DNA of 64,000 nucleotides from Bryocella elongata (GTDB lineage: Bacteria; Acidobacteriota; Terriglobia; Terriglobales; Acidobacteriaceae), in assembly GCF_900108185.1 (NCBI RefSeq), contig NZ_FNVA01000003.1, forward strand, positions 1 through 64,000, read 5' to 3'. Shown here piece after piece: positions 7,225-15,416 of this stretch. The position numbers and the translations under genes are program-made. Below the pieces are notes generated by a model. It ran no database searches. It was not told the DNA's origin and worked only from the letters and a program-made list of their open reading frames with translations. How positions within the stretch are numbered: the stretch's first letter is position 1; each line of letters opens with the position of its first letter.

Positions 7225-8978
7225 TCTACCGAATCTACAGTTCGTTGCCATCATTCAAGCAGCTCGAGTTCGGCCCGGGCCTCAACGTCCTTTTAGCAGA
7301 CAAAGAGTCGAAGGCCAAGTCTAAGCAGACTCGGAACGGGGCTGGAAAATCGTCGACCCTCGAAATCATCCACTTCGTTTGCGCCGGGGAGTGCGACAAG
7401 GATTCGATCTTTAAAATGCCCGAGCTGGCCGGCCATCGATTCGGCCTGGAGTTCGACCTAGGGGGGCAGGTGGTCCGAGCGGAGCGATCCGGATCAGAGC
7501 CTGGTGACGTGATCGTCAACGCATCCTCGTTCGGGGATTGGCCCGTAAAGCCCGAGCTGTCAGAAGAGAAGCAGGAATGGATTCTCAACGTGAAGTCATG
7601 GGACAGAGTCCTTGGGCATTTCATGTTCGGACTTGACGCCTCAGCCAAGAGGGGTCAATCAGCTTACGCACCAACTTTTCGATCCCTTTTCCCCTATTTC
7701 GTGAGAAGGGAGCCCGGCGGGTTCTCAAAACCCTACCTATATTTCTTGCAATCAAAGCCGGTCCAATGGCAAGTCGCGGTCTCTTTTTTGTTAGGTCTCG
7801 ACTGGACAATACCGCAAGATTGGCAAAAGGTGCGGGACTCCGAAGATTCGATTAAGAAGCTAAAGGCAGCTGTCGGGGAAGGAGACCTTGCAGAGGTCGT
7901 CGGGAAAAAGGCAGAGCTTCGGGCTGAAATCGCTTCTAAGTCAAAGGAGTTGGCAAAATTTCAAAGCCGCATCAGCGGCTTCCAGGTATTGCCTGATTTC
8001 AGAGAATACGAACAACGGGCAGGGGAACTAACCAACGAGCTGTCGAGATTATCAGCAGACAACACACTCGACGACGAGCTAATCCTTGACCTGGAGACGG
8101 CAATCGAAGATGAGCATACCCCCCAGATCTCGGAGCTGGAAAAGGTTTATAAAGAGGCCGGTCTTGTATTGCCTGGTGTCGCGCTACGTGCCTTCAACGA
8201 CGTGAAGCTCTTTCACGAATCAGTGGTATTAAATCGAAAATCATACCTAAATTCAGAGATTCAAGCGGCAAGACAACGGATCGCGTCTCGGGAACGACGC
8301 AAAGCCAGCTTGGACGCCGAGCGCCAAGCATGTTTCGGACTTCTAAGCTCCCACGGCGCGCTGGAGCAGTTCCTAAAACTCCAAGCCGAATATGGCAAGA
8401 AGGTCGCCGAATTGGATCTCTTACAGAGAAGATTCGCCGCCGCCGAGCAGATAGAAGAAGGCTTGGCAAAGGCCAAGATCAGACGGCAACAACTGCTGCT
8501 CCGGCTACAGCAGGACTATTCCGAGCAGGCAGACCAACTTAATAAGGTCATCGTGACATTTCAGGAGATATCGAGCGAGCTGTATGAGAAGCCAGCCCTT
8601 TTCACGCCATCCGAAACAACGAACGGGCCAACCTTCAATGTCGAGGTCCAAGGCGAACGGAGCCCTGGGATCGGACACATGCAGATCTACACCTTCGACA
8701 TGATGCTGTGTCAACTTGCAGCCTCAAAGGGTTTGGGGCCAGGCTTTCTTGTCCATGATAGCCACCTCTTTGACCCGGTCGATTCAAGACAAGTTGGTGC
8801 AGCCTTGGCCTTAGGGCAAAGATTTGCTGCCGCCTACAACGTTCAATACATCGTTACGTTTAACTCGGATAAAGAAATCGAATATCCGAGAGGCTTCGAC
8901 GTCACGCCGTTTCATGTTCCAACGAAACTGACCGATGCAACACTGACCGGTGGCCTTTTTGGAATTCGCTTCGCCTAG
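7221..8978 (+). CDS. ABC-3C system ABC ATPase (DUF2326-like)
   Basis: SMC/Rad50-like ABC ATPase of the ABC-3C cassette, 585 residues. Walker A is NGAGKSS at 39-45. A long region of heptad-like charged sequence (about 210-460) looks like a paired coiled coil. The C-terminal lobe has SPGIGHMQIYTFDMMLCQLA, then the Walker B-like GFLVHDSHLFD (about 508-518) typical of DUF2326 ATPases. The frame is open upstream to an ATG at 7140, but GTG 7221 is chosen because it forms a GTGA overlap with the preceding stop and gives the family start (IYRIYSS). It lacks membrane segments, so it is not a transporter. Confidence 0.82.
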   Translation: MIYRIYSSLPSFKQLEFGPGLNVLLADKESKAKSKQTRNGAGKSSTLEIIHFVCAGECDKDSIFKMPELAGHRFGLEFDLGGQVVRAERSGSEPGDVIVNASSFGDWPVKPELSEEKQEWILNVKSWDRVLGHFMFGLDASAKRGQSAYAPTFRSLFPYFVRREPGGFSKPYLYFLQSKPVQWQVAVSFLLGLDWTIPQDWQKVRDSEDSIKKLKAAVGEGDLAEVVGKKAELRAEIASKSKELAKFQSRISGFQVLPDFREYEQRAGELTNELSRLSADNTLDDELILDLETAIEDEHTPQISELEKVYKEAGLVLPGVALRAFNDVKLFHESVVLNRKSYLNSEIQAARQRIASRERRKASLDAERQACFGLLSSHGALEQFLKLQAEYGKKVAELDLLQRRFAAAEQIEEGLAKAKIRRQQLLLRLQQDYSEQADQLNKVIVTFQEISSELYEKPALFTPSETTNGPTFNVEVQGERSPGIGHMQIYTFDMMLCQLAASKGLGPGFLVHDSHLFDPVDSRQVGAALALGQRFAAAYNVQYIVTFNSDKEIEYPRGFDVTPFHVPTKLTDATLTGGLFGIRFA

Positions 8979-9127
8979 CTACCCCTTGCTAGTGGCCAAG
9001 TAATCGGCCCTGCATCCATGACGCGATCTCGACGAGGCATGAGCTGGTCCCGCTCTGCCGAAGGCCGGAGGGACGCGAAGCGCAATGACTGAATGCCGTC
9101 CACGCCCTCCCAAAAGCTACACCCCAC

Positions 9128-9349
9128 ATCCGCCGCCTGATCCTCCTCGCCCTTCTGAGCTTCGCCCCGGCCTGTCTCGCGCAATCTAACCCCTCCGCCG
9201 GAACAGCCGACGACGTCCTCGCCGCCGAGCGCCTCTTCTGGACCAACGACACCTCCGCCGACACCGCCGCGCCCGTCAGACAGGTCTCCCCGCCATCCCC
9301 GGATGGCAACAGCGAATCCCCGACGAACCCCAACATCCCCACCGTGTGA
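9128..9349 (+). pseudogene. Decayed copy of the secreted NTF2-like gene found at 14703
   Basis: The first 50 or so codons (RRLILLALLSFAPACLAQ, then LAAERLFWTN) are nearly identical at DNA level to the intact gene 5.6 kb downstream. The start codon has become ATC, the upstream TACAAT promoter has become TACACC, and after TADTAAP-like sequence the homology stops, ending at a TGA after 74 codons. The remainder of the gap between the ABC-3C ATPase and the next gene (8979-9127 and 9350-9563) shows no other gene. Confidence 0.8.
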
Positions 9350-9468
9350 GCCCTCACCGCTCCCAAACTCCTGTCAACCCCCACATCCGGCGACACGCCC
9401 TCAAAACCCGCGCCAACACAGCCAAAACCGGCGTCAGCACGGTGGCACAATCACCCCACCCGCCTCCC

Positions 9469-9474
9469 TACAAT
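9469..9474 (+). promoter_or_regulatory. Candidate -10 (TACAAT)
   Basis: TACAAT lies 89 bases before the next gene in an otherwise featureless gap. No convincing -35 is seen. A GTG five bases downstream opens only a 21-codon frame. It could drive the zinc-finger-like gene with a leader. Weak evidence. Confidence 0.25.
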
Positions 9475-9563
9475 AGAAAGTGGAGCCCGAAAACGGCGTC
9501 CTTGGCCAATCAGAGCCCTGGACCCGCGCTGCTCCCCAATCCTGAATCGCTGGAAAATCCAAC

Positions 9564-10199
9564 ATGTCGACCAACTTCTGTAGACACATCCGTGCCAACG
9601 GCACGCGCTGCAACTCGCCCGCGCTCCATCGCGAGCCCCTCTGCTACTTCCACGACCGCGAGCGTCGCCGCTACCCCAACCGCCGCCAGTCGCCCCTCGC
9701 CGGCGAGTCGACCACAGACTTCGACGTCGAGACCATCATCCATCCCCTCAATCCCGACCTTGGCGGCCTGCAGCGCAATCCGCTCGTCCAGGAGTACTTT
9801 GGCAACTTCCAGCGTCCCGTCACCCTCGACTTCCCGCCCCTCGAAGACCGCGAATCCATCCAGATCGCCGTCTCCATGGTCGTCTCCGCACTCGGCCAGG
9901 GACTCATCGATACCAAACGCGCCGGCATGGTGCTCTATGCCCTCCAGGTAGCCAGCGCCAACGCCAAAACCCTCGTACGCGACCCCCACACCGTCACCCA
10001 CACCGTCCCCTCCGCCGACGGCCACGATCTCGCCCCCGACGAGGATCCCGAGGCCCCCGAAGATCCCGAGGCCCCCGAAAATCCCGAGGATCCCGAGGAA
10101 AAACCCGAACCCCTCGGCTCCGCCGCAGCGCTCCTCCGCGAACTGGATTCCATCTCCGATCTCCCCTCGGATGAAGATTTTGAGGACACCCGGGGGTAG
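9564..10199 (+). CDS. Conserved hypothetical protein with N-terminal Cys/His cluster
   Basis: The 211-residue protein starts with a probable metal-binding cluster: Cys6, His8, Cys16, His22, Cys27 and His30 in a basic context. A middle region (about 50-130) is predicted globular, and the tail is acidic with a Pro-Glu repeat (DPEAPEDPEAPENPEDPEE). There is no signal peptide or membrane segment. I recognise the Cys/His amino end as common in acidobacterial hypothetical proteins, but I know no function. Nucleic-acid or metal binding is possible. It is monocistronic here. Confidence 0.75.
   Translation: MSTNFCRHIRANGTRCNSPALHREPLCYFHDRERRRYPNRRQSPLAGESTTDFDVETIIHPLNPDLGGLQRNPLVQEYFGNFQRPVTLDFPPLEDRESIQIAVSMVVSALGQGLIDTKRAGMVLYALQVASANAKTLVRDPHTVTHTVPSADGHDLAPDEDPEAPEDPEAPENPEDPEEKPEPLGSAAALLRELDSISDLPSDEDFEDTRG
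10044..10097 (+). repeat. Tandem 18-bp repeat encoding the Pro-Glu tail
   Basis: Two perfect 18-bp copies of GATCCCGAGGCCCCCGAA are followed by two 9-bp half copies. They keep the frame and encode the DPEAPE repeats. Copy number is likely to vary between strains by slippage. Confidence 0.85.
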
Positions 10200-10246
10200 G
10201 GGCCCCATCACCACGAGCCGCACCTCTTCCCCAGTAGAATGACCAC

Positions 10247-11788
10247 GTGTCTCAAGAGATCGTTAGACGCGCCTTCCTCCGACTCCTCAAACCCTGGCTC
10301 GCCGCATATTGCAGCCTCATCGTGTTGACGTTCCTCGTCCTCACCTGGCATTGGCCACTCATGGGCGACTCGGGCCTCGTCCACTACGTCGTCTTCCTTA
10401 CCCACCACGGCTGGGGCCCCTATCGCGACATCATCGAGATCAATACCCCCGGTGCGTACCTCACCGAAGATCTCGCCATGCTTGTGTTCGGCGGCGGGGC
10501 GCTCGGCTGGCGGCTCTTTGATTTCGCCTTGCTCGTGCTGGCTGGGCTTGGCTACGTATACCTCATGGGAGTGGACCGGCGGCAGGCCGGGTTCCTGGCG
10601 GGCACGCTCTTTCTCACCATCCACGGTCAGGACGGCGTTATGGCCGGCGGACAGAGAGATCTCACCGCTGCCGTCCTCCTGATTTCGTCCGCTTGCTTCG
10701 CCCTCTATGCCACGTCGGCAAGCCAGGCAAGATCGCGTTCTATAAGCCTGCTGCTTGCGGGCATCTGTGTCGGTTGGGCCACATGCCTCAAGCCACCGCT
10801 TGGCATCTTCGTCTTGTTACTGGTCGCATGGCTCTGGGTGCAGCTGCGGACCTCTCGCAACGGTCTTCCATTGTTACTTGTGGCTGTCGGCGGCAGCCTG
10901 TGCCTTCCTTTGGTGTGCCTTGGTTTTCTCCTTGCCAACCAAGCGCTCACCGCCTACTGGACGATGCTCCACGGCTTGGATGCCTACCACCTGTCGCTAG
11001 GCCGCCGAACAATCGGCTATCTCCTGCTCCATTCGATCTCTCCCCTCCAGCCTCTCTTGCTGCTGACAGCGGCAACTGCGATCTTTGCCTGCCAACGCTC
11101 TCTGGATAAGGTCGATCTTCTCCTGCTCGCCGGAGCCCTCGTTGGACTTCTTTCCTACATCACCCAGAGAAAGGGCTTTTCCTACCAGCGCTACCCTTTT
11201 CTTATCTTCCTGATTGCCCTTTGCCTCCGGCGTCTATTTCGAAAAGTGCCCTCGTCCGGGGCTGCGGCCATCTTTCCACCGGCCGCAATCACCCTCTGCG
11301 TCGGCATGATCCTTCTGCAGACCTATAAGCTCTCCACCTACTCCCGCCAGGACCCGGACGCCCCACTCCTCGCCGACATCAAGGCCCTCGGCATCGATCA
11401 CGACTCAGGCAGCATCCAGTGTCTGGACACAATCGGCCCATGCATCGAGAGCTTATACAAAGCAAAGCTCCTCCCAGCCACCGGCTTCTTCTACGATTGT
11501 TACTTCGAGAGCAACGTCGACCCGATCTCCCTGGATCAGCGCAGAAAATTCCAGCAGGCGATGCTGGCAACAAAGCCCCGGTGGATCATCCTGACCGAAT
11601 CATCCTGCTTCAACCAGCCCCCCAGCTTCGATAAATTTCGCGACTGGCCATGGCTGCAGGCAACACTCGCCTCGTACAGCCTCGTCCGCCAGCAACCCTC
11701 CGACACCCTGCAACGTTATTGGTCCCGCCCCGAAAAACCCCTCGAATACCGCATCTACCGCAGGGAACCCAACGAAGCAGGCCGCTAG
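10247..11788 (+). CDS. GT-C fold membrane glycosyltransferase (GT39/ArnT-like)
   Basis: Polytopic inner-membrane protein of 513 residues with about ten membrane segments. The first periplasmic loop holds MGDSGLVHYV and DIIEINTPGAYLTE, the Asp/Glu pattern of PMT-type glycosyltransferases that use polyprenyl-phosphate sugars. A second conserved region, LKPPLGIF, follows the mid membrane segments. The C-terminal 130 residues are soluble and probably periplasmic. The GTG start is supported by TAGAAT (10235-10240) exactly 6 bases upstream, predicting a leaderless mRNA. Sugar and acceptor are unknown. Confidence 0.78.
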   Translation: MSQEIVRRAFLRLLKPWLAAYCSLIVLTFLVLTWHWPLMGDSGLVHYVVFLTHHGWGPYRDIIEINTPGAYLTEDLAMLVFGGGALGWRLFDFALLVLAGLGYVYLMGVDRRQAGFLAGTLFLTIHGQDGVMAGGQRDLTAAVLLISSACFALYATSASQARSRSISLLLAGICVGWATCLKPPLGIFVLLLVAWLWVQLRTSRNGLPLLLVAVGGSLCLPLVCLGFLLANQALTAYWTMLHGLDAYHLSLGRRTIGYLLLHSISPLQPLLLLTAATAIFACQRSLDKVDLLLLAGALVGLLSYITQRKGFSYQRYPFLIFLIALCLRRLFRKVPSSGAAAIFPPAAITLCVGMILLQTYKLSTYSRQDPDAPLLADIKALGIDHDSGSIQCLDTIGPCIESLYKAKLLPATGFFYDCYFESNVDPISLDQRRKFQQAMLATKPRWIILTESSCFNQPPSFDKFRDWPWLQATLASYSLVRQQPSDTLQRYWSRPEKPLEYRIYRREPNEAGR

Positions 11789-11810
11789 CAAATCGATCCT
11801 TTTCTTGTTG

Positions 11811-11986
11811 TCATCCCCGCAGGGGATCTGCTTCGCTCAACCCACAAACCGTCATCCTGAGCGGAGCGCACCGCGCGAAGTCGAAGGACCTGCATCTCCC
11901 TCAACCAGCCACAGCCCCCAAGCCCTTCGGGAACGGATGCACTTGCTCTTGCCCCTCTTGTTTGTCATTCCTGAAGGGAATCTGCG
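11811..11986 (+). repeat. Cluster of short intergenic repeats (GTCATCC family)
   Basis: Three related units lie in the gap after the glycosyltransferase: TGTCATCCCCGCAGGGGATC, a longer unit starting GTCATCCTGAGCGGAGC and ending AGTCGAAGGACC (about 11850-11893), and TGTCATTCCTGAAGGGAATC. The first and third are short imperfect palindromes. The long unit is the same family as one inserted inside mnmG (58375-58428). No ORF with coding character overlaps them. Confidence 0.75.
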
Positions 11987-12014
11987 TCTCGCGCACTCCC
12001 GCCGCGACCGGAAG

Positions 12015-12034
12015 GGCCCGGTTTCAACCGGGCC
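12015..12034. repeat. Perfect hairpin in the repeat cluster
   Basis: GGCCCGGTT and AACCGGGCC pair over 9 bp around a 2-base centre. It has no T-tract and is probably part of the repeat cluster rather than a terminator by itself. Confidence 0.6.
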
Positions 12035-12059
12035 GCACAATGCCCCACAAAAATAGAAA

Positions 12060-12083
12060 GGGCGCGGGCTTAAGCCCGCGCCC
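12060..12083. terminator. 24-bp perfect palindrome between convergent genes
   Basis: The palindrome is centred on GGCTTAAGCC with GC-rich arms (GGGCGCGGGC / GCCCGCGCCC). It lies between the convergent glycosyltransferase and kinase genes, 24 bases beyond the kinase stop. It could act as a bidirectional terminator, or as a REP-like element, since it adjoins the repeat cluster. Confidence 0.55.
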
Positions 12084-12106
12084 TCCGTCCTGAAACCGTC
12101 ATCCGA

Positions 12107-13399
12107 TCACTGCTCCGGCACTTCGGACGGAAAGAGGTTTGCTAGAGCTGGAATCAGCCGACTGCGGTTTATATAACCTGACACCGCACGCAATTCATCT
12201 AGATGGTGGCGCAAAACAACCCAGTGTTGTTGAGCATCTTCTTCGCTCTTGATCGAATGCACCATTGAGCCGAACTTCTCCATTACGGCCCATCGGTTAT
12301 GGCTGACTCCCACCACAAGAACAGCCTCAGTCAATCGCGCACGAACGATAGGGTCACCGCTCTCATAGAACAAACGCCCACAAACACTGGCGATTGTGTC
12401 CGTATAACTGAACCCCCAACTTTGCGAGGTCACATAATTGAAAAATGTTCCGACAAGATGCCGAGCGAGATCGGGTTGGCTTTTTTCCAGTGCGCTAAAA
12501 ACTCCGTCTGGGATTGTCATCAATGCGCTATGGACGACATCGCCGTTGTCCGCCTGCTTCTTTAATGCCATCGCCAACTTGTCAAGATTAGAACTGAACT
12601 CCAACGGGCTCTTCAATTTTTCGAGTAGGTCTTCAATCGAATCCGGTTCTAAATCACCAAGTAAAAGACCCATCGTGGCAGAGAAGTCCAAAAGCAACTC
12701 CGAAACCGTTTGATATCTGTTTGCCGGATCGCGGTGCGAAGCTTTTTTGATAACAGCCGCAATTGGGTATGGGACTGCATCAAGATCTATGGGTCCGAGA
12801 TCGATCCCATAAAAAAGATCGTAGAGAATCCGCCCCAAACTGTAGATGTCTGATCTAGCGTCCGCTCGCTTGGCATCGGCAAGCTGCTCCGGAGCACAGT
12901 AAAGGAGCGTCCCAAATCCCTGACCAGTGTTCGTAAGCCTGGTCGAAGCGGATGTCAAAATCCGGCCCAGACCAAAGTCGGTTACCGCGATGTCTGTATC
13001 CGAGTTAAGAAGCACATTCTCAGGCTTTAGATCTCTATGGATAACTCCCTCCGCGTGGGCATAGGACATACCATCACAGATGGAAGTGAATATGTTCTTG
13101 ATCCTGGCAAAGTCCCCCGTGACAGAGGGCATCCGATGGAAGAGCGATGCAGAGTATAGAGGCATGACATAGTAGAGTTCCCCCACCCCATCTCCAAGTT
13201 CTTTACCAAGGACTTTGACCACATTGGGATGGGAAAGCGTCTCAAGGCAACGGACCTCTCGCCGGAAGCGGTCTTCGCTGACTTGGTCGCGGTCGACGAG
13301 GTATTTGACCGCTACCTCTGCGCCGTCCGTCACGCGGGTTGCGGACCAGACCTCTCCAAATCCACCCGAACCAATATGTGCATTCTTCATGAAATTCAT
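12107..13399 (-). CDS. Hanks-type serine/threonine protein kinase
   Basis: Cytosolic kinase of 430 residues. The Gly-rich loop GSGGFGEV is at 10-17, the ATP-binding Lys at 32 (VAVKYL), the catalytic loop HRDLKPEN near 125 and the DFG motif in VTDFGLG. The APE motif is present as CAPEQL. The last 160 residues are helical with no recognised sensor domain, and there is no membrane segment, unlike PknB-type receptors. Start ATG 13399 follows GAGGG 6 bases upstream; the Met three codons later is an alternative. It stands alone between a repeat cluster and a toxin-antitoxin pair, so the substrate is unknown. Confidence 0.9.
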   Translation of the reverse strand: MNFMKNAHIGSGGFGEVWSATRVTDGAEVAVKYLVDRDQVSEDRFRREVRCLETLSHPNVVKVLGKELGDGVGELYYVMPLYSASLFHRMPSVTGDFARIKNIFTSICDGMSYAHAEGVIHRDLKPENVLLNSDTDIAVTDFGLGRILTSASTRLTNTGQGFGTLLYCAPEQLADAKRADARSDIYSLGRILYDLFYGIDLGPIDLDAVPYPIAAVIKKASHRDPANRYQTVSELLLDFSATMGLLLGDLEPDSIEDLLEKLKSPLEFSSNLDKLAMALKKQADNGDVVHSALMTIPDGVFSALEKSQPDLARHLVGTFFNYVTSQSWGFSYTDTIASVCGRLFYESGDPIVRARLTEAVLVVGVSHNRWAVMEKFGSMVHSIKSEEDAQQHWVVLRHHLDELRAVSGYINRSRLIPALANLFPSEVPEQ

Positions 13400-13637
13400 G
13401 GCGTCCCTCTCTGTGCCAGAGTTTGATCTGAAGATAGCTTAAGGCCTCCCGCGTAGTAAGCGACGGGCTCATGGGCAGCAATAGAAATCCGCCTCATGAC
13501 GAGCAATCAAGATGACCCCGGGGGTGCGCACTGTCGGGTGGCCCACCCATAGCCGACTATAAAACAGCAGGGGTGCGGGTTCCCGACCTGTACGCGCACT
13601 CTGCTAGCGGGTGGGAAGCAGGACGCACGAAACCCCC

Positions 13638-14183
13638 TCACGCTGCCTTCGTCTCCACAGTCCATCCCCGCACGCCATCCACGCGGGCAATAATCCGCTG
13701 ATCTGGCCCAACATGGGATGTCCAGGTCTGATTCGCGACCCGCTCCATCAGCTCCGGCTTCTTCAGTGCCTCGGCCACGCTCAGCGTGACGACCAGCAGC
13801 CGCGCCAGCTTATCGTTCGAGTGCGTAATCGTCACCACACCGTTCTCCATGCGCGAGTACTGCTCGCTCGTCAGTCCCAGCAGTTGAGCAAAGTCCTTCG
13901 ACGACTTGCCCACCCGCTTCCGCAGGAACCGCAGCTCGTCTCCCGTAAGCGGAGCATCCTTCGAGAGCAGCGTCACCGCAATCCACGTCAGCAGGTCAGG
14001 CAGCCGAGGGATCGCCGCCCGCTGCTCCAGCGTCTCGCGATCCACCTCGTACTCCACCCCCACCAGGTACACGTTCGGCAGACCTGATCCCACGAAGTGG
14101 TACGGCTTCCGCATCGTCGACGTCTTCTTCTCGATCTTTCGCGCTCTTGCCTTTCCCGTTCCTGGATTCTCCGCCACGCCCAT
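13638..14183 (-). CDS. MqsA-family HTH antitoxin
   Basis: Second gene of a toxin-antitoxin pair, 181 residues. The amino part reads YHFVGSGLPNVYLVGVEYEV, as in MqsA/YgiT-like antitoxins but without their Cys pairs, so it probably does not bind zinc. A XRE-type HTH follows at about 95-125 (LTGDELRFLRKRVGKSSKDF, SRMENG). The frame also allows GTG 14186. By family it binds the toxin and represses its own operon through the HTH. It starts 24 bases after the toxin stop, giving the toxin-first order of mqsRA. Confidence 0.72.
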   Translation of the reverse strand: MGVAENPGTGKARARKIEKKTSTMRKPYHFVGSGLPNVYLVGVEYEVDRETLEQRAAIPRLPDLLTWIAVTLLSKDAPLTGDELRFLRKRVGKSSKDFAQLLGLTSEQYSRMENGVVTITHSNDKLARLLVVTLSVAEALKKPELMERVANQTWTSHVGPDQRIIARVDGVRGWTVETKAA

Positions 14184-14207
14184 CACTCCCGCCTCAATAC
14201 TTCGTAA

Positions 14208-14480
14208 TCACCACTTCGTAGTGACCAGGATCTCGACCTGTTCGTCGCGCACCGCGATGATCAACGTCAACTCGTCATCGTCCAGGTCTTTGCCGTCGAG
14301 CTTGTAGGTCCAGTTGCCGTGGTCGTCGCTCCACTGCGGCTTACCCTTGAGCTTCCACTCGCTCCGCAGCATGTGCTGGATGTCATCCATGCTGACGTTG
14401 CGGTAGCTGCGGTCGTTCTTCGAGTGCCACGACTCCCGGATAGTTCCGTAAAGGACGATCCTTTGCACGCAAACGCGCAA
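14208..14480 (-). CDS. DUF4258-like toxin of the toxin-antitoxin pair
   Basis: Ninety residues with RNVSMDDIQHML near the middle, WTYKLDGKDLDDDELTLIIA and a final VEILVTTKW strand, the pattern of DUF4258 proteins (a BECR-like RNase fold related to RelE/MqsR). Translation is taken from TTG 14480 because GAGG lies about 5 bases before it; no in-frame ATG exists before the upstream stop. Likely an mRNA interferase inhibited by the HTH protein downstream. The activity is inferred from family and gene order. Confidence 0.65.
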   Translation of the reverse strand: MRVCVQRIVLYGTIRESWHSKNDRSYRNVSMDDIQHMLRSEWKLKGKPQWSDDHGNWTYKLDGKDLDDDELTLIIAVRDEQVEILVTTKW

Positions 14481-14525
14481 CGCATCCTCGCTCAGCGCTG
14501 CAGGCCGCTCCGCAGGACTTGCGTT

Positions 14526-14678
14526 TATATCAATTTAGCTGCAGAGCCCGGCGTCTGCGCAACACCCTTCTTCGGAAAAGGAATCACCTTCGTTCGCGAT
14601 CGACCCAAAGCGGACACTCCTCAACGCGCCTGGAATGCCGCCAAGTCTACCAACTTCCGGCTCAGCTTCTTCGCGTAA
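14526..14678 (+). pseudogene. Possible C-terminal fragment of a PLP aminotransferase
   Basis: The plus frame here reads NLAAEPGVCATPFFGKG, then ends FRLSFFA before a TAA. This loosely resembles the tail of fold-type I aminotransferases (GV..PG..F, RLSFA). There is no start, and the rest of the frame upstream is antisense to the toxin gene. It may be chance; low confidence. Confidence 0.2.
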
Positions 14679-14690
14679 CCACCACCCCGC

Positions 14691-14696
14691 TACAAT
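14691..14696 (+). promoter_or_regulatory. -10 hexamer TACAAT for the NTF2-like gene
   Basis: TACAAT ends exactly 6 bases before the ATG, the leaderless arrangement seen repeatedly in this window. No clear -35 is evident. Confidence 0.55.
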
Positions 14697-14702
14697 CCCA
14701 CC

Positions 14703-15149
14703 ATGCGCCGCCTCATCCTCCTCGCCCTTCTGAGCTTCGCCCCGGCCTGTCTCGCGCAATCCAACCCCTCCACCGCAACAGCCGACGCCGTCCTCGCCGC
14801 CGAGCGCCTCTTCTGGACCAACTACACCTCCGCCAACACCGCCGGGCTCGCCAAACAGTTCACCCCGGACTTCCGCAACGTAGAGCAGGAGACATGGGAC
14901 GGGCCGCAGGTCCTTCACTTCGTCTCTGTCTTCTTCAAGCAGTGCACCCTCGCCCCAGTCAAAATCCGCGAGCCGAAGGTCGTCTTCCTCACACCCACCA
15001 TCGCCACCCTCACCTACCGCGCCATCGAGTCACCCAGCTGCCAGGGCAAGACCATGTCAGGCGACACGAACATCTCCACCGTCTGGGTCCTCCAGCAAGG
15101 CCAGTGGAAGATGCACCTCCACACCGAGTACGCCGTTCCTCCCCAATAA
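14703..15149 (+). CDS. Secreted NTF2-like (DUF4440-type) protein
   Basis: The 148-residue protein has a signal peptide (RRLILLALLSFAPACLA, cleavage before QSN) and a single NTF2-like domain: helix AVLAAERLFWTNYTSAN, then FTPDFRNVEQETWDGP and a terminal VWVLQQGQWKMHLHTEY sheet. Such DUF4440/SnoaL-like proteins form cone-shaped pockets, but the ligand here is unknown. A degraded copy lies at 9128-9349. A 10-bp-stem hairpin follows the gene and may terminate it. Confidence 0.82.
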   Translation: MRRLILLALLSFAPACLAQSNPSTATADAVLAAERLFWTNYTSANTAGLAKQFTPDFRNVEQETWDGPQVLHFVSVFFKQCTLAPVKIREPKVVFLTPTIATLTYRAIESPSCQGKTMSGDTNISTVWVLQQGQWKMHLHTEYAVPPQ

Positions 15150-15190
15150 GCCAAGCCACAACCGGAGAGACCCTCCGATTCCCCAGCCCA

Positions 15191-15213
15191 CAACCGGAGA
15201 GTGTCTCCGGTTG
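15191..15213. terminator. Hairpin after the NTF2-like gene
   Basis: CAACCGGAGA pairs with TCTCCGGTTG around a GTG loop. The left arm sequence also occurs once just upstream (15156-15165), so it may belong to a small repeat. No T-run follows, so terminator function is uncertain. Confidence 0.4.
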
Positions 15214-15236
15214 GCGTAGTTCCTGGCCCAACTCCC

Positions 15237-15280
15237 TATAATGGATACAGGAAGAGAAATGGGCCGCCACCAGGCGGCCC
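15237..15280 (+). promoter_or_regulatory. Consensus -10 (TATAAT) followed by a strong hairpin
   Basis: A perfect TATAAT (15237-15242) is followed 18 bases later by a hairpin GGGCCGCC-ACCA-GGCGGCCC (15261-15280) and GTCTTGTCTG. No gene starts here. It could express a very short RNA or be a promoter plus terminator relic. No good -35 at 17 bp. Confidence 0.3.
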
Positions 15281-15345
15281 GTCTTGTCTGCAAAACATCC
15301 GCGCCTTCTGAACCCTGGACCCTGACCCCGAATCCCTGAAAAGAA

Positions 15346-15408
15346 GTCCGCCTCTAAATTCCTTGTTTCGAAGACTTTGCCCCAAACAGGGGGAGGGGAG
15401 GGTACCCC
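15346..15408 (-). repeat. GGGGTACCC intergenic repeat, copy A
   Basis: Read on the minus strand it runs GGGGTACCCTCCCCTCCCCC, then GGGGCAAAGTCTTCGAAAC and GGCGGAC. The same order of blocks occurs in the opposite orientation at 18370-18425. Both copies are intergenic. I recall similar elements in acidobacterial genomes, but this needs a search. Confidence 0.6.
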
Positions 15409-15416
15409 GGCAGGCG

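Noticed and set aside
9346-9951. 201-codon frame rich in Ser, Pro and Thr
   Set aside because: Out-of-frame shadow of the Cys/His protein; lacks any start signal.
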